Origin: Sagittula stellata E-37
GTDB lineage: Bacteria > Pseudomonadota > Alphaproteobacteria > Rhodobacterales > Rhodobacteraceae
Direction of reading: 5' to 3'
DNA length: 64,000 bases
NCBI RefSeq assembly: GCF_039724765.1
Contig: NZ_CP155729.1
Coordinates: 1,364,001 to 1,428,000 of the forward strand
Below, in pieces: positions 8,503 to 17,399 of the stretch. The translations under genes were made by a program, and so were the position numbers. Position 1 is the first letter of the stretch, and the number at the start of each line of letters is the position of its first letter. A model generated the notes under the pieces. That model saw only the letters and a list, made by a program, of their open reading frames with translations. It made no database searches and was not told the origin of the DNA.

Positions 8503-9559
8503 GGCCTGGACCGGGTTGACCACCCTGCCGGCTGAGGCCTGCGGGGTGGCCGGCTTCGACGCGCTGTACGGCGCAGTGCCCGCCCCGCCGGACGCTGTGT
8601 CGTTCGAACGGATTGCAACGCCCGAACCGGGACTGGAGCGGATCGTCATCGAGGTGACGGTCGGCGGGCGCCACTTGCGCGTCGATGCTGGGTTGTGGGT
8701 GCCGGATGGGCCCGGGCCGTTTCCGCTTGTCGCCGGGTTGGACTTTGTCGGGCCCTTGGGCATCGCGGCGACGCACGCATTCCCCCGCGATCCCGGGGCG
8801 GTGGTGCAGGCGCCGGAAGTCCTGGGTGGGCATGGTCGACTGGAGGAGTTTCACCGTGGCGCCACCGCCTACCGCTGGCCGGTGACGATGCTCTGCAACC
8901 GGGGCCACGCGGTGCTGGTCAGTTGCTACGGATCGTGGGTGCCGGATTCCGCGACGCAGTGGCACAAATCCGGTGCAAGACCGCTGACGGGTGCGACTGA
9001 CGCCGGTGCGATTTCCCTCTGGGCCTGGGCGATCATGCGGCTGCTCGATGTGGCAGAACGACTGCCCGGGATCGACCCGGGACGCCTTGCCGTGGCCGGG
9101 CATTCAAGGTTGGGAAAGGCGGCCCTTTGGGCTGCGGCGCAGGACTCGCGGATCGCGGCCGTCTGGGCCAATGCGTCCGGTTGTTGTGGGGCCGCGCCGG
9201 AAGCGCATGGTATCGGCGAGACACGCGCTCAACTGGTTCGGAGGTTCCCGCATTGGTTGCGTCAAGGCACGCAGAAGACGGGCGATTTTCCGGATCAGCA
9301 GGCATTGCTCGCCCTCTGCGCACAGCGTCGCCTGTATCTGTCCGGTGCGGTCGGCGACCTCTGGGCCGATCCGGTGGGCAGCTACCTTGCACTTGCCATG
9401 GCCAGTGGAAAGGACTGGCCGGATGTGCCGACGATGTGGGAACAGGGCGGCCAGATCGTTCGGGGATTGTCCGGGTGGCATCTGCGTCCGGGCGGACACG
9501 AGATGCTGCCCCATGACTGGAGGTGCTTTCTGCACTTCCTCGATGTTTCCGGCTACTGA
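8483..9559 (+). CDS. Alpha/beta-hydrolase, glucuronoyl/acetyl-xylan esterase-like
   Basis: 358 residues, starting within the end of the previous gene (20-base overlap). The nucleophile elbow is GHSRLGKAALWAAAQD. A Ser followed by R-x-G-K and an ALWA helix is characteristic of carbohydrate-esterase family 15 (4-O-methyl-glucuronoyl methylesterase) and related acetyl esterases. A C-terminal WHLRPGGHEMLPHDW segment supplies a likely catalytic His, and LYLSGAVGDLWADP resembles the family's acidic-residue loop. There is no signal peptide, so it acts in the cytoplasm on an imported ester or glycoside. It is the last gene of the importer operon, 10 bases from the convergent chemoreceptor gene. The fold is secure; the exact substrate is not. 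Confidence 0.7.
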   Translation: MAGCPLEAWTGLTTLPAEACGVAGFDALYGAVPAPPDAVSFERIATPEPGLERIVIEVTVGGRHLRVDAGLWVPDGPGPFPLVAGLDFVGPLGIAATHAFPRDPGAVVQAPEVLGGHGRLEEFHRGATAYRWPVTMLCNRGHAVLVSCYGSWVPDSATQWHKSGARPLTGATDAGAISLWAWAIMRLLDVAERLPGIDPGRLAVAGHSRLGKAALWAAAQDSRIAAVWANASGCCGAAPEAHGIGETRAQLVRRFPHWLRQGTQKTGDFPDQQALLALCAQRRLYLSGAVGDLWADPVGSYLALAMASGKDWPDVPTMWEQGGQIVRGLSGWHLRPGGHEMLPHDWRCFLHFLDVSGY

Positions 9560-9569
9560 AGGGCCAGGT

Positions 9570-11024
9570 TCAGGCCGCCCGAGATGTCGCGCTGACAGTG
9601 GCCGGAGCGTCGAGTTCCGGAACCTTCAGCCTGACCAGCATGGTCTGCAGCCCCGAGGCTTCCTGCCGCATCCGTTCCGTCGCGGTTGTGGTTTCGTCGA
9701 CCATTGCCGCATTCTGCTGAGTGACCATGTCCATCTGCGCAATGGCCGCGTTGACCTCGCTCAAGGCGGTCGATTGTTCGCGTGAGGCGGAGGCGATGTC
9801 CGTGGACAGTCGAGCCACGTGGTCGAAGTTCTGGACGATGGTCTGCAGCGTCCCGGCGGCGCGCTGGATGAGGTCCACGCCAGAGCCCACCTCGCTCGAA
9901 CTGGCCGAAACGAGGTCCTTGATCTGCTTGGCCGCGTCGGAGGCGTTGCCCGCCAGAACACGGACTTCCTCAGCAACGACGGCAAATCCGCGTCCGGCAG
10001 AGCCCGCGCGCGCTGCCTCTACCCCTGCGTTCAACGCTAGGAGGTTGGTCTGGAACGCGATGTCGTCGATCATGCCGATGATCTGCGTGATCCTGTCGGA
10101 GGATGTCTGGATACGCCCCATCGCCTCCGACGCCTCGGCGACCGTCGCGGCGCCTGCCTCTGCCGTGCGGGCCGCGTCGTCGGCCACAGATTTTGCCCGG
10201 TTGGTGTTGTCGGACGATTGCTGGACGTTTTCCGTCAGTTCGTGAATCGCGGCCGCGGTCTCTTCCAAAGACGCGGCCTGGCTGGCGGTGCGGTTCGACA
10301 GGTCCGACGTGCCGGAGTTCACGTCGGAGATCATGCCGAGCAGGTTGTCCATCGTGGCGGACACCTGGGCCAGCGTCTGTCCCAGTTTCAACGTCGCTTC
10401 GTTCAGCTTGCGCCGCACCGGGTCGAAGGTGGCGGGGAAGTCGCTCGTCTCCGGCGAAGGGATCACATGCGTCAGGTCGCCCTCGGCCATCTTGTCGATG
10501 GCCGTGTTGATGTGTCGGAAGGCGCAGGTCTGCTCTTCAGCGAGAACCATGAAAGTCGTCTCGACCACGCGCTCGATGTCGAGCGAGAAAGCGCGGACCA
10601 ACACGCCGATCTGGGAGCGGATAACGTCGACGGAACGCCCGCGAAAGCCCATGCGGCTTTTTTTCAGGAAGATCGACACGAGGTCCGACGTCGCTTGTGA
10701 ATAGGAGGACATGTAGAATTCGAGCGGCAACTTGATCCGTGCATGTGTCCGGCCGATACGCTCGATCGAAGCGAAATACTCCGCATCGAACTGCGCTGTC
10801 AGGATACGCTCCCAGTGTTTTTTCTGGGCGGAGCGTGCAAACGCCATGCGGTCGGCACCGTCGAAGAAAGCCGCCGTTGCAGGATTGCTCGTCGCTCGCG
10901 CATAGAAATTCTCGAGCACGGTGTCGAGTTCCGGTAGCAGCAGCTCGCCAGCCTTGATTAACATCTCGCGGTGTTCGCCATCAAGCTGGTAGGTTTTCAG
11001 TTTGGCTTCGAAATCTTTGGTCAT
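9570..11024 (-). CDS. Globin-coupled methyl-accepting chemotaxis protein (HemAT-like)
   Basis: 484 residues with no transmembrane segment. The first 170 or so residues form a protoglobin sensor domain, with the likely proximal haem His at position 94 in IGRTHARIKLP. A linker leads to an MCP signalling domain with the conserved hairpin tip (DDIAFQTNLLALNAGVEAA, then GRGFAVVAEEVR). Such proteins sense O2 and signal to CheA/CheW from the cytoplasm. The start at 11024 follows GGAGAGGGACGAGTG and begins at the globin helix; upstream in-frame sequence is not domain-like. There is no C-terminal receptor-tethering pentapeptide. It lies alone, convergent with the sugar operon. Confidence 0.9.
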   Translation of the reverse strand: MTKDFEAKLKTYQLDGEHREMLIKAGELLLPELDTVLENFYARATSNPATAAFFDGADRMAFARSAQKKHWERILTAQFDAEYFASIERIGRTHARIKLPLEFYMSSYSQATSDLVSIFLKKSRMGFRGRSVDVIRSQIGVLVRAFSLDIERVVETTFMVLAEEQTCAFRHINTAIDKMAEGDLTHVIPSPETSDFPATFDPVRRKLNEATLKLGQTLAQVSATMDNLLGMISDVNSGTSDLSNRTASQAASLEETAAAIHELTENVQQSSDNTNRAKSVADDAARTAEAGAATVAEASEAMGRIQTSSDRITQIIGMIDDIAFQTNLLALNAGVEAARAGSAGRGFAVVAEEVRVLAGNASDAAKQIKDLVSASSSEVGSGVDLIQRAAGTLQTIVQNFDHVARLSTDIASASREQSTALSEVNAAIAQMDMVTQQNAAMVDETTTATERMRQEASGLQTMLVRLKVPELDAPATVSATSRAA

Positions 11025-11148
11025 CACTCGTCCCTCTCCTTCGCTGGAGGTGACCAAAGGTGAACCCAATTGCCTTAACAAAGAGTCGCCCGATGGCGCC
11101 CTGCAGTGGCCAATGTCGCTTGCATTTAAAGCGAAAGCATACGCGTGA

Positions 11149-11847
11149 TCAGACCGACACCTTGGCGAGAAGATCCTCGCGGTCCGTGTCCGCGCGGGTG
11201 GCGTTGTGGATCACTCGCCCCCGTTCCAGCGCGACGAAGTGGTCCCCCAGCTCGTAGGCGAAGTCGAAGAACTGCTCGACCAGCACAATGGCCATGTCGC
11301 CTTTTGACCGCAGGTATTTGATAACCTCGCCAATCTGTTTGATGATGTTGGGCTGGATCCCTTCGGTCGGCTCGTCCAGCAACAACAGCTTCGGCTGTGC
11401 GATCATTGCGCGCGCGATGGCAAGCTGTTGCTGCTGCCCCCCGGAAAGGTCGCCGCCGCGCCGGTTCAGGAAGCTCTTGAGGATCGGGAAAAGCTCGAAC
11501 ACTTCGTCTGGAATTGTCCATTGATCCTTGGGGATGCAGGCATAGCCGGTCTCAAGGTTCTCGCGAACGGTCATCAGGGGGAAGATGTCGCGACCTTGCG
11601 GCACGTATCCGATTCCCGCGCGGGCCCGAGCCTGGGGCGGCGTGGAGGCGGGCACGTCCTGCCCATTCAAGGTCATCGTGCCGCCCGATCTGGGATGCGC
11701 GCCGGAAATCGCCTTCAGCAGCGAGGTCTTGCCCACCCCGTTGGTGCCCATAAGGCAGGTGACCGCGCCGGGTTTTGCCTCCATCGAGATGTCGTAGAGG
11801 ATCTGGCTGTGACCGTAATGCAGGGTCAGGTCGGAAAGCGTGAGCAT
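11149..11847 (-). CDS. urtE: Urea ABC transporter ATP-binding protein UrtE
   Basis: 232 residues. Walker A is GTNGVGKTS, the signature is LSGGQQQQ, and Walker B is LLLLDEPTEGIQP. The TEGIQPNII wording after Walker B is typical of LivF/UrtE-type ATPases of the branched-chain amino acid/urea importer family. It is the last gene of urtABCDE and pairs with UrtD as the two ATPase subunits on the UrtBC membrane core. The start at 11847 leaves 64 bases to urtD. The assignment rests on the complete five-gene order and the adjacent urease operon. Confidence 0.92.
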   Translation of the reverse strand: MLTLSDLTLHYGHSQILYDISMEAKPGAVTCLMGTNGVGKTSLLKAISGAHPRSGGTMTLNGQDVPASTPPQARARAGIGYVPQGRDIFPLMTVRENLETGYACIPKDQWTIPDEVFELFPILKSFLNRRGGDLSGGQQQQLAIARAMIAQPKLLLLDEPTEGIQPNIIKQIGEVIKYLRSKGDMAIVLVEQFFDFAYELGDHFVALERGRVIHNATRADTDREDLLAKVSV

Positions 11848-11911
11848 GGGCTGTCCTGTCAGTGCGGGCCGTTGAGGGCTTGGCGGTATGGTGCGGGGCA
11901 GGGCATCGGCG

Positions 11912-12652
11912 TCAGCGCCCGAGGTAGACTTCGATGACTTGCGGGTCGGAGGTCACGTGGTCGATGGATCCCTCGGCCAGCACCGACCCTTCGCACAGCA
12001 CAGTGACCTTGCAACCCAGGCGGCGGATGAACTCCATGTCGTGTTCGACGACGACGACGGCGCGGGTCTTGGCGGCCTCGACGAGCATCTCGGTCGTCTT
12101 CTCGCGTTCCGCCGGGGTCATGCCTGCGGCTGGTTCGTCGACGAGCAGGAGGCGCGGCTCCTGCGCCAGAAGCATACCGATCTCCAACCATTGCTTCTGC
12201 CCGTGCGAAAGCTCGCCCGCGATGCGGTTCAGGCTGTCCGACAGGCCGGTGCGTTCGGCGATCTCCTCGATCCGCTCGGCACCCTGCCTGGTCTTCTTGT
12301 AGAACAGCACGTCGAAGGGACCGCGCGGGTTCTTCAGCGCCATGGCGAGGTTCTCGCGCACGGTCTGGGCTTCGAAGACGGTGGGTTTCTGGAACTTGCG
12401 GCCCACGCCTTCGCGGGCGATCTGGCTTTCGGACATGCCGAGCAGGGAGATGTTCTTGTCGCCCCAGACGACTCGGCCCTCGTCCGGCTTCGTCTTGCCG
12501 GTGATGATGTCCATGAAAGTGGTCTTGCCCGCCCCATTCGGGCCGATGATGGCGCGCATCTCGGGTTCGCCGATCTGGAAGGACAGGTTGTTGATCGCCT
12601 TGAACCCATCGAAGGAGACAGAGACGCCGGACATTTCGAGAAGGGTGCTCAT
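11912..12652 (-). CDS. urtD: Urea ABC transporter ATP-binding protein UrtD
   Basis: 246 residues. It has MSTLLEMSGVSVSFDGFKAINNL, Walker A GPNGAGKTT, the IAREGVGRKFQKPTVF loop characteristic of UrtD/LivG proteins, the signature LSHGQKQWLE and Walker B LLLVDEPAAGMTP. The LSHGQ variant replacing LSGGQ is normal for UrtD. The start codon overlaps the urtC stop by four bases, so the two are probably translationally coupled. It energises urea uptake together with UrtE. Confidence 0.93.
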   Translation of the reverse strand: MSTLLEMSGVSVSFDGFKAINNLSFQIGEPEMRAIIGPNGAGKTTFMDIITGKTKPDEGRVVWGDKNISLLGMSESQIAREGVGRKFQKPTVFEAQTVRENLAMALKNPRGPFDVLFYKKTRQGAERIEEIAERTGLSDSLNRIAGELSHGQKQWLEIGMLLAQEPRLLLVDEPAAGMTPAEREKTTEMLVEAAKTRAVVVVEHDMEFIRRLGCKVTVLCEGSVLAEGSIDHVTSDPQVIEVYLGR

Positions 12653-13830
12653 GATTTCCTCACGATCTTGTCGACCAGTCCGCCAAGGCCCTGCGGGGCG
12701 AAGAGGGTGACGGCCACGAAGGAGAAGCCGAGCAGCACCAGCCACCAGTCGGTCCACTTGACAGTGTAGAACCCGAGGTTGATGTCAGGCGCGCCGCCGC
12801 CTGTGAACCAGCTCGACAGGAGCGTGACGAAGACGGTGCCCAGAACGGCGCCATAGAGACGACCGCGCCCGCCGATGGCCACCCAGACGGCCAGGTAGAT
12901 GGACGCAATGGGAGCGATCTCGGCGGGGTTCACGATGCCCGCCTGCGGATAGTAGAGCGCGCCCGCGATGCCCGATACCACGGCGGTCAGGGTGAAGACG
13001 AAGAGTTTGTAGCTTTCCACGTGGTAGCCGAGGAACCGCACCCGCCGCTCGTCGTCGCGAATGGCGCGGATGACGGAGCCCATCTTGCCCGATGTCACGA
13101 AGGCAAAGAGCACGTAGCCCAGACCCAGCGCAAGCGCGGAGGCCCAGAGGAAATAGATGGAGATGACGCTTTGCGGCACGTCCGTCGCTCCGGGGATGTT
13201 CTGCAGGCCCGAGAGGCCGTTGTTGCCGCGCAGCCCGCTGTCGTTCTGGAAGAGGTAGAGCGACAGCGCCAGTGTCATCGCCTGGGTCAGGATCGAGAGG
13301 TAGACGCCGGTGACGCGCGACCGGAAGGCAAGCCAGCCGAAGACCAGCGCCAGGAGGCCGGGGACGACAATGACCATTAGCAGTTGCAGGGGCAGCGAGT
13401 GCGCGAAGGCCCAGATCGGTGGGAACTCCGACGCGCCCACGACGCCGAAGATCTGCGAGGCGATTGCGTCCGATATCTCCTGCCCGGTGGGCGGGATGAT
13501 CTGGTTCGACATGGAGCGGGCGACGATGGTTTCCGTTCGTGCGTACATCAGCCACATACCGATGGCATAACCACCGATCCCGAAGAAGGCGAAGTGGCCG
13601 AGCGAGAGGATGCCGCAGTAACCCCAGACCACGTCCATGGCGATTGCGATCAGGCAGAGGCAGAGCGTCTTGCCCAGCGTCTTCACGAAGGAGGTGGAGA
13701 CAAGGCCGGTTCCGAAGGCCTCGGAGGTCACGGTCACGACCAAGGTGAACAGCCCGAGGAGGGCGATGAACCACAGGATCGAGGGGTTTTGCGCGAAGAA
13801 GCCGCGGGGTTTCGCCTGGACGCCGGTCAT
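12649..13830 (-). CDS. urtC: Urea ABC transporter permease UrtC
   Basis: 393 residues, with about ten hydrophobic segments. The stretch DVVWGYCGILSLGHFAFFGIGG is the LivM/UrtC signature, and IRAIRDDERRVRFLGYHVE is the cytoplasmic coupling loop that contacts the ATPase. The C-terminus ends GLGGLVDKIVRKS. The start at 13830 (MTGVQAKPRG) gives a short cytoplasmic N-terminus before the first helix; the frame is open further upstream only through a repeat-containing intergenic region. It forms the membrane channel with UrtB. Confidence 0.93.
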   Translation of the reverse strand: MTGVQAKPRGFFAQNPSILWFIALLGLFTLVVTVTSEAFGTGLVSTSFVKTLGKTLCLCLIAIAMDVVWGYCGILSLGHFAFFGIGGYAIGMWLMYARTETIVARSMSNQIIPPTGQEISDAIASQIFGVVGASEFPPIWAFAHSLPLQLLMVIVVPGLLALVFGWLAFRSRVTGVYLSILTQAMTLALSLYLFQNDSGLRGNNGLSGLQNIPGATDVPQSVISIYFLWASALALGLGYVLFAFVTSGKMGSVIRAIRDDERRVRFLGYHVESYKLFVFTLTAVVSGIAGALYYPQAGIVNPAEIAPIASIYLAVWVAIGGRGRLYGAVLGTVFVTLLSSWFTGGGAPDINLGFYTVKWTDWWLVLLGFSFVAVTLFAPQGLGGLVDKIVRKS

Positions 13831-13945
13831 GTGTCGACCCCGCCCTTGGCGCCGGAGATTTTGAGTCCCTGCAAGCCGGAGTGCCCGTGAGCAGCCGCGC
13901 GCTGCGCGGCCGGGAGGGGCTCTGCCCCTCTGCCTGCGGCATTCA

Positions 13946-13974
13946 CCCCGAGGTATTTCAACCAAGATGAAGGG
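13946..13974. repeat. Short roseobacter-type intergenic repeat, copy 2 (inverted)
   Basis: CCCCGAGGTATTTCAACCAA followed by GATGAAGGG, the reverse complement pattern of the elements at 3201 and 57217. Just upstream, 13910-13937 holds a GGGAGGGGC...GCCCCTCTG hairpin. The 241-base gap between urtC and urtB is unusual for an otherwise tight operon and contains nothing else recognisable. Confidence 0.6.
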
Positions 13975-14071
13975 GCGGGACCGCGGCGCGGCACGTCTTC
14001 GGAGGCATCGCCGAAGGCGGCCGTGACGGCGTAGCCAGGCGGGACGGAGGTAAAGAGGGAACGCATCGTGA

Positions 14072-16003
14072 TCAGTCTCCTGCCGCGCGGCCCTTGAGGG
14101 CGACGATGCCCTTGGGACGGAACTGGATGAAGAGGATGATGAAGAGGATCATGTAGGTCTGTGCCGCCAGTGTGTTGGACGGGTTGAACCACTCGATTCC
14201 CTTCTGGAGGATGCCGATGAGGCCGGCGCCCGCGAGCGTGCCCCAGACGTTGCCGACGCCGCCCACGACCACCGTCATGAAGGACTGGACGATGTAGTCG
14301 GACCCCATCTCCGAGGTCACCTTGGCATAGAGGCCGATGGCCACGCCGGCGATGCCCGCGATGCCGGAACCGAGGCCGAAGGTCATCATCTTGATGCGGT
14401 CGGGGTTGATGCCCATCGAGGCCGCCATGCCCGGGTTCTGGGTGACGGCGCGGACTTCGAGCCCGAGGCGCGTCTTCTTCAGGATGAACAGCAGCAGGCC
14501 GAGGAAGAGGAGCGCCAGAACGAAGATCGCGATACGGATGTAGGAGATGGAGATCACCTCGTTGAAGGCGAGATTGCCGTCCAGCCAAGCGGGCGAGGTC
14601 AGCGGACGGGCCTGTGTGCCGAAGATGTTCTTGGCGAGCTGCTGGAGCGCGATGGAGATGCCGAAGGTTGCGAGCAGGGTTTCAAGCGGGCGGTGGTAGA
14701 GCCAGCGGATCACGAGCCGTTCCATCGCGACGCCCGCCGCGAAGGTGATCGCGAAGGCGAGCGGCAGGGCCACGACCAGCGATACGGTATAGTTCGGGAC
14801 GAACTGTTGCACCACGTAGCCGGTATAGGCGCCCATCATGATGAATTCGCCGTGGGCCATGTTGATGACGCCCATGACGCCGAAGGTGATGGCGAGGCCG
14901 ATGGCGGCGAGGAAGTAGATCGAGGCGAGCGACAAGGCGTCGAGTGCGAGGTCGGCGGTCTGGCTGGCGGCGACACGGGTCTGCACCCCGGCCTGGGCAT
15001 CGTTCGCGGCGTCAGTGATCGCCTTGTTCTGCTCGCGGTATGTTTCGTAGATGGTCCAGTCGGTCAGCGTCGCGTCGATGCTGTCCGGCGTGGCGCGCGG
15101 GGGAAGGGCGCCCGCTGTCGCGAGCCGGTCGTAAGCCTCCTCGCGGGCGGCCTGCGTGTTCAGCGTGTTGATCGAGACACCGGCGATCTTGTTGTCCTCG
15201 ACCTGGGTTTCCAGCGCGGACCTCAGTTCGGAGGGCCCAAGGATCGGTGGCAGCTCCGTTTCCTCGCCGATCATGGCGTAAGCTTCTTCTCGGCCCAGAT
15301 CGGTGCCGATCCGGAGGATTCGGGCGACATTTGCGCCGTCTGGCACGTCCTGCGCGATCTCGGTTTCGGTTGCGAGGATCTGGGACAGAACGGCACGCCC
15401 GTCGACCGACAGATCGTCGGAGAGCGAGGAGATCGCCTCGATACGGGCCTCGTCGTTGTCGCCGTAGCGGGCGGCGAGGTAGTTCATCAGCCGCTCCTTG
15501 CGGCGTTTGAGTCCGGCGTCCGGCTCGTTCGCGATCGATTGCGCCAGGGGCTCCATCTGCGAGGGATCGAGGTTGCGCGATATGGCGTCGAGCGCATCGC
15601 GGCGGCGGGTGATGTCGGGATCGGAGAGCTGGAACTGCACCAGGGCCTCGGAGATCACCTTGCGCACGCCGCCGTTCGGTTTGATCTGATCGAGGGAGGC
15701 CAGCTCAACTCCGGAAACGGGCTCGGTGGTGGCCACGTCCAGCACGGTCTTTTTGCGGACGATGTAGAAGATGCCGTCTTGGGCGACCCAGACCTGCTTG
15801 TCGCGCAGGCTTTCGAGGAACACCGGCACGGAGGGTAGACCGGAGGAGGTCAGCGCTTCGAGCGCCGGACCGACCTTGGTGCGGGACGGCTTGGCCAGCT
15901 CTGCCTGGTGCTCCTGCAGGATCGACTGGAGGTCCTGGTCCTGGGCATGGGTCGTTTCGGGCAGTCCGAGCAGCACGAGAACCGCGAGTAGGGCACGAAG
16001 CAT
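14072..16003 (-). CDS. urtB: Urea ABC transporter permease UrtB with long N-terminal periplasmic domain
   Basis: 643 residues. A signal-like segment MLRALLAVLVLLGLPETTHA is followed by about 330 mostly helical, charged residues. The LivH/UrtB permease core then begins near ALSLASIYFLAAIGLAITFG and includes GVINMAHGEFIMMGAYTGYV and LGSGIAGIAGVAIGLY. Extended UrtB proteins with a periplasmic helical domain are known in Proteobacteria; plain LivH-type permeases are only about 300 residues. The start at 16003 is set by the signal peptide; an ATG at 16039 is possible, and neither has a clear Shine-Dalgarno sequence. It forms the membrane core with UrtC. Confidence 0.9.
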   Translation of the reverse strand: MLRALLAVLVLLGLPETTHAQDQDLQSILQEHQAELAKPSRTKVGPALEALTSSGLPSVPVFLESLRDKQVWVAQDGIFYIVRKKTVLDVATTEPVSGVELASLDQIKPNGGVRKVISEALVQFQLSDPDITRRRDALDAISRNLDPSQMEPLAQSIANEPDAGLKRRKERLMNYLAARYGDNDEARIEAISSLSDDLSVDGRAVLSQILATETEIAQDVPDGANVARILRIGTDLGREEAYAMIGEETELPPILGPSELRSALETQVEDNKIAGVSINTLNTQAAREEAYDRLATAGALPPRATPDSIDATLTDWTIYETYREQNKAITDAANDAQAGVQTRVAASQTADLALDALSLASIYFLAAIGLAITFGVMGVINMAHGEFIMMGAYTGYVVQQFVPNYTVSLVVALPLAFAITFAAGVAMERLVIRWLYHRPLETLLATFGISIALQQLAKNIFGTQARPLTSPAWLDGNLAFNEVISISYIRIAIFVLALLFLGLLLFILKKTRLGLEVRAVTQNPGMAASMGINPDRIKMMTFGLGSGIAGIAGVAIGLYAKVTSEMGSDYIVQSFMTVVVGGVGNVWGTLAGAGLIGILQKGIEWFNPSNTLAAQTYMILFIILFIQFRPKGIVALKGRAAGD

Positions 16004-16037
16004 GGCGGGCGCCTGTATATGGGGACGATCGGAAGTC

Positions 16038-16061
16038 ATGGCGGGGGCTGTGCCCCGCCAT
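16038..16061 (-). other. Perfect 9-bp-stem hairpin between urtA and urtB
   Basis: ATGGCGGGG and CCCCGCCAT are complementary around a six-base loop, within the 106-base urtA-urtB gap. No T-tract follows, so it is not a standard intrinsic terminator. A hairpin at this place would favour excess mRNA for the binding protein UrtA, by stabilising its 3' end or partially attenuating transcription. That role is inferred. Confidence 0.5.
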
Positions 16062-16109
16062 GCGAAAGCGCGCTTTGCAGACGGCGCGCGAGGCGCCGCC
16101 GTCAGGCGA

Positions 16110-17399
16110 TCAGTAGTTGGACTTGATCTGCACGCAGGTGGAGGTCTCGGTGTTGTACATGCCGCACTGGAGATCTTTCCAGTCGGACTCGAGCACCGCG
16201 GACTCCGGCAGGTAGTCGGTCCAGGCATCGCCCGGGACCGGCTCGGTCGAGGAGATGATGTCGAACTGGCCGTCTGCGCGGATCTCGCCGATCAGGACCG
16301 GCTTGGACAGGTGGTGGTTCACGCCCATCACGGCGGTGCCGCCGGTCAGGTTCGGGAACTCCTGGCCCCACATCGCCTCGCGCACGGCGTCCACGTCGGT
16401 GGTGCCGGCCTGCTCGACCGCGTTCACCCACATGTTGAAACCGATGTAGTGGGCTTCCATCGGGTCGTTGGTCACGCGCTTGTCGTCACCGATGAAGGCG
16501 CGCCACTGCTCGATGAACTCGGCGTTTTCCGGCGTGTCGGCGGACATGAAGTAGTTCCACGCGGCGAGGTGGCCGACCAGGTTCGACGTGTCGAGACCGG
16601 ACAGTTCCTCTTCACCCACCGAGAAGGCCACGACGGGAATGTCGTCGGCAGAGACGCCTGCCGCGGCCAGTTCCTTGTAGAAGCCGATGTTGGCGTCGCC
16701 GTTGATCGTGGAGATCACGCCGACCTGCTTGCCGTCCTCACCCAGAGCCACGACGTCGGAGACGATGGTCGCCCAGTCGGAGTGACCGAAGGGCGTGTAG
16801 TTCACGAAGATGTCCTCTTCGGCGATGCCCTTAGACTTCAGGTAGCTTTCCAGAATGTTGTTGGTGGTGCGGGGGTAGACGTAGTCGGTGCCGAGCAGCG
16901 CGAATTTCTCGACGCCCAGTTCCTCAAGGAAATAGTCGACGGCCGGGATGGCCTGCTGGTTCGGCGCAGCGCCGGTGTAGAACACGTTCTTCGACGATTC
17001 TTCGCCTTCGTACTGGACGGGGTAGAACAGCAGGCCGTTCAGTTCCTCGATGACAGGCAGCACGGATTTGCGCGACACGGAGGTCCAGTTGCCGAAGATC
17101 ACATCGACGTCATGTACCGTCAGCAGCTCGCGGGCCTTTTCGGCAAACAGCGGCCAGTCGGAGGCGGGGTCGACGACGACGGCCTCGAGTTCGCAACCCA
17201 GCACGCCGCCTTTTTCGTTCTGCGCGGCCACCAGCATTTCCATGGTGTCCTTCAGGGTCGTCTCGGAAATGGCCATGGTGCCGGACAGCGAGTGGAGCAC
17301 ACCGACCTTGATCGGGTCCGTGCAGTCCTGAGCGGAAGCCGTACCGGCGATGATCGCGGTGGTGGCAGCACCGGCGAGAAGTTTGGTGAATCTGTTCAT
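16110..17399 (-). CDS. urtA: Urea ABC transporter substrate-binding protein UrtA
   Basis: 429 residues. It has the signal peptide MNRFTKLLAGAATTAIIAG ending at ASA-Q. The mature protein begins with DPIKVGVLHSLSGTMAISET, the urea-type variant of the LivJ fold, and has FYPVQYEGEESSKNVFYTGAAPNQQ and DYVYPRTTNNI, typical of UrtA/FmdD-type urea or short-chain amide receptors. It is exported to the periplasm to deliver urea to UrtBC. It is the first gene of the minus-strand operon, directly divergent from the urease operon, so urea uptake and hydrolysis are probably co-regulated. Confidence 0.94.
   Translation of the reverse strand: MNRFTKLLAGAATTAIIAGTASAQDCTDPIKVGVLHSLSGTMAISETTLKDTMEMLVAAQNEKGGVLGCELEAVVVDPASDWPLFAEKARELLTVHDVDVIFGNWTSVSRKSVLPVIEELNGLLFYPVQYEGEESSKNVFYTGAAPNQQAIPAVDYFLEELGVEKFALLGTDYVYPRTTNNILESYLKSKGIAEEDIFVNYTPFGHSDWATIVSDVVALGEDGKQVGVISTINGDANIGFYKELAAAGVSADDIPVVAFSVGEEELSGLDTSNLVGHLAAWNYFMSADTPENAEFIEQWRAFIGDDKRVTNDPMEAHYIGFNMWVNAVEQAGTTDVDAVREAMWGQEFPNLTGGTAVMGVNHHLSKPVLIGEIRADGQFDIISSTEPVPGDAWTDYLPESAVLESDWKDLQCGMYNTETSTCVQIKSNY

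Noticed and set aside
11085..11148. Possible small gene between the chemoreceptor and urtE
   Set aside because: Short spacer with no ribosome-binding site or conserved frame.
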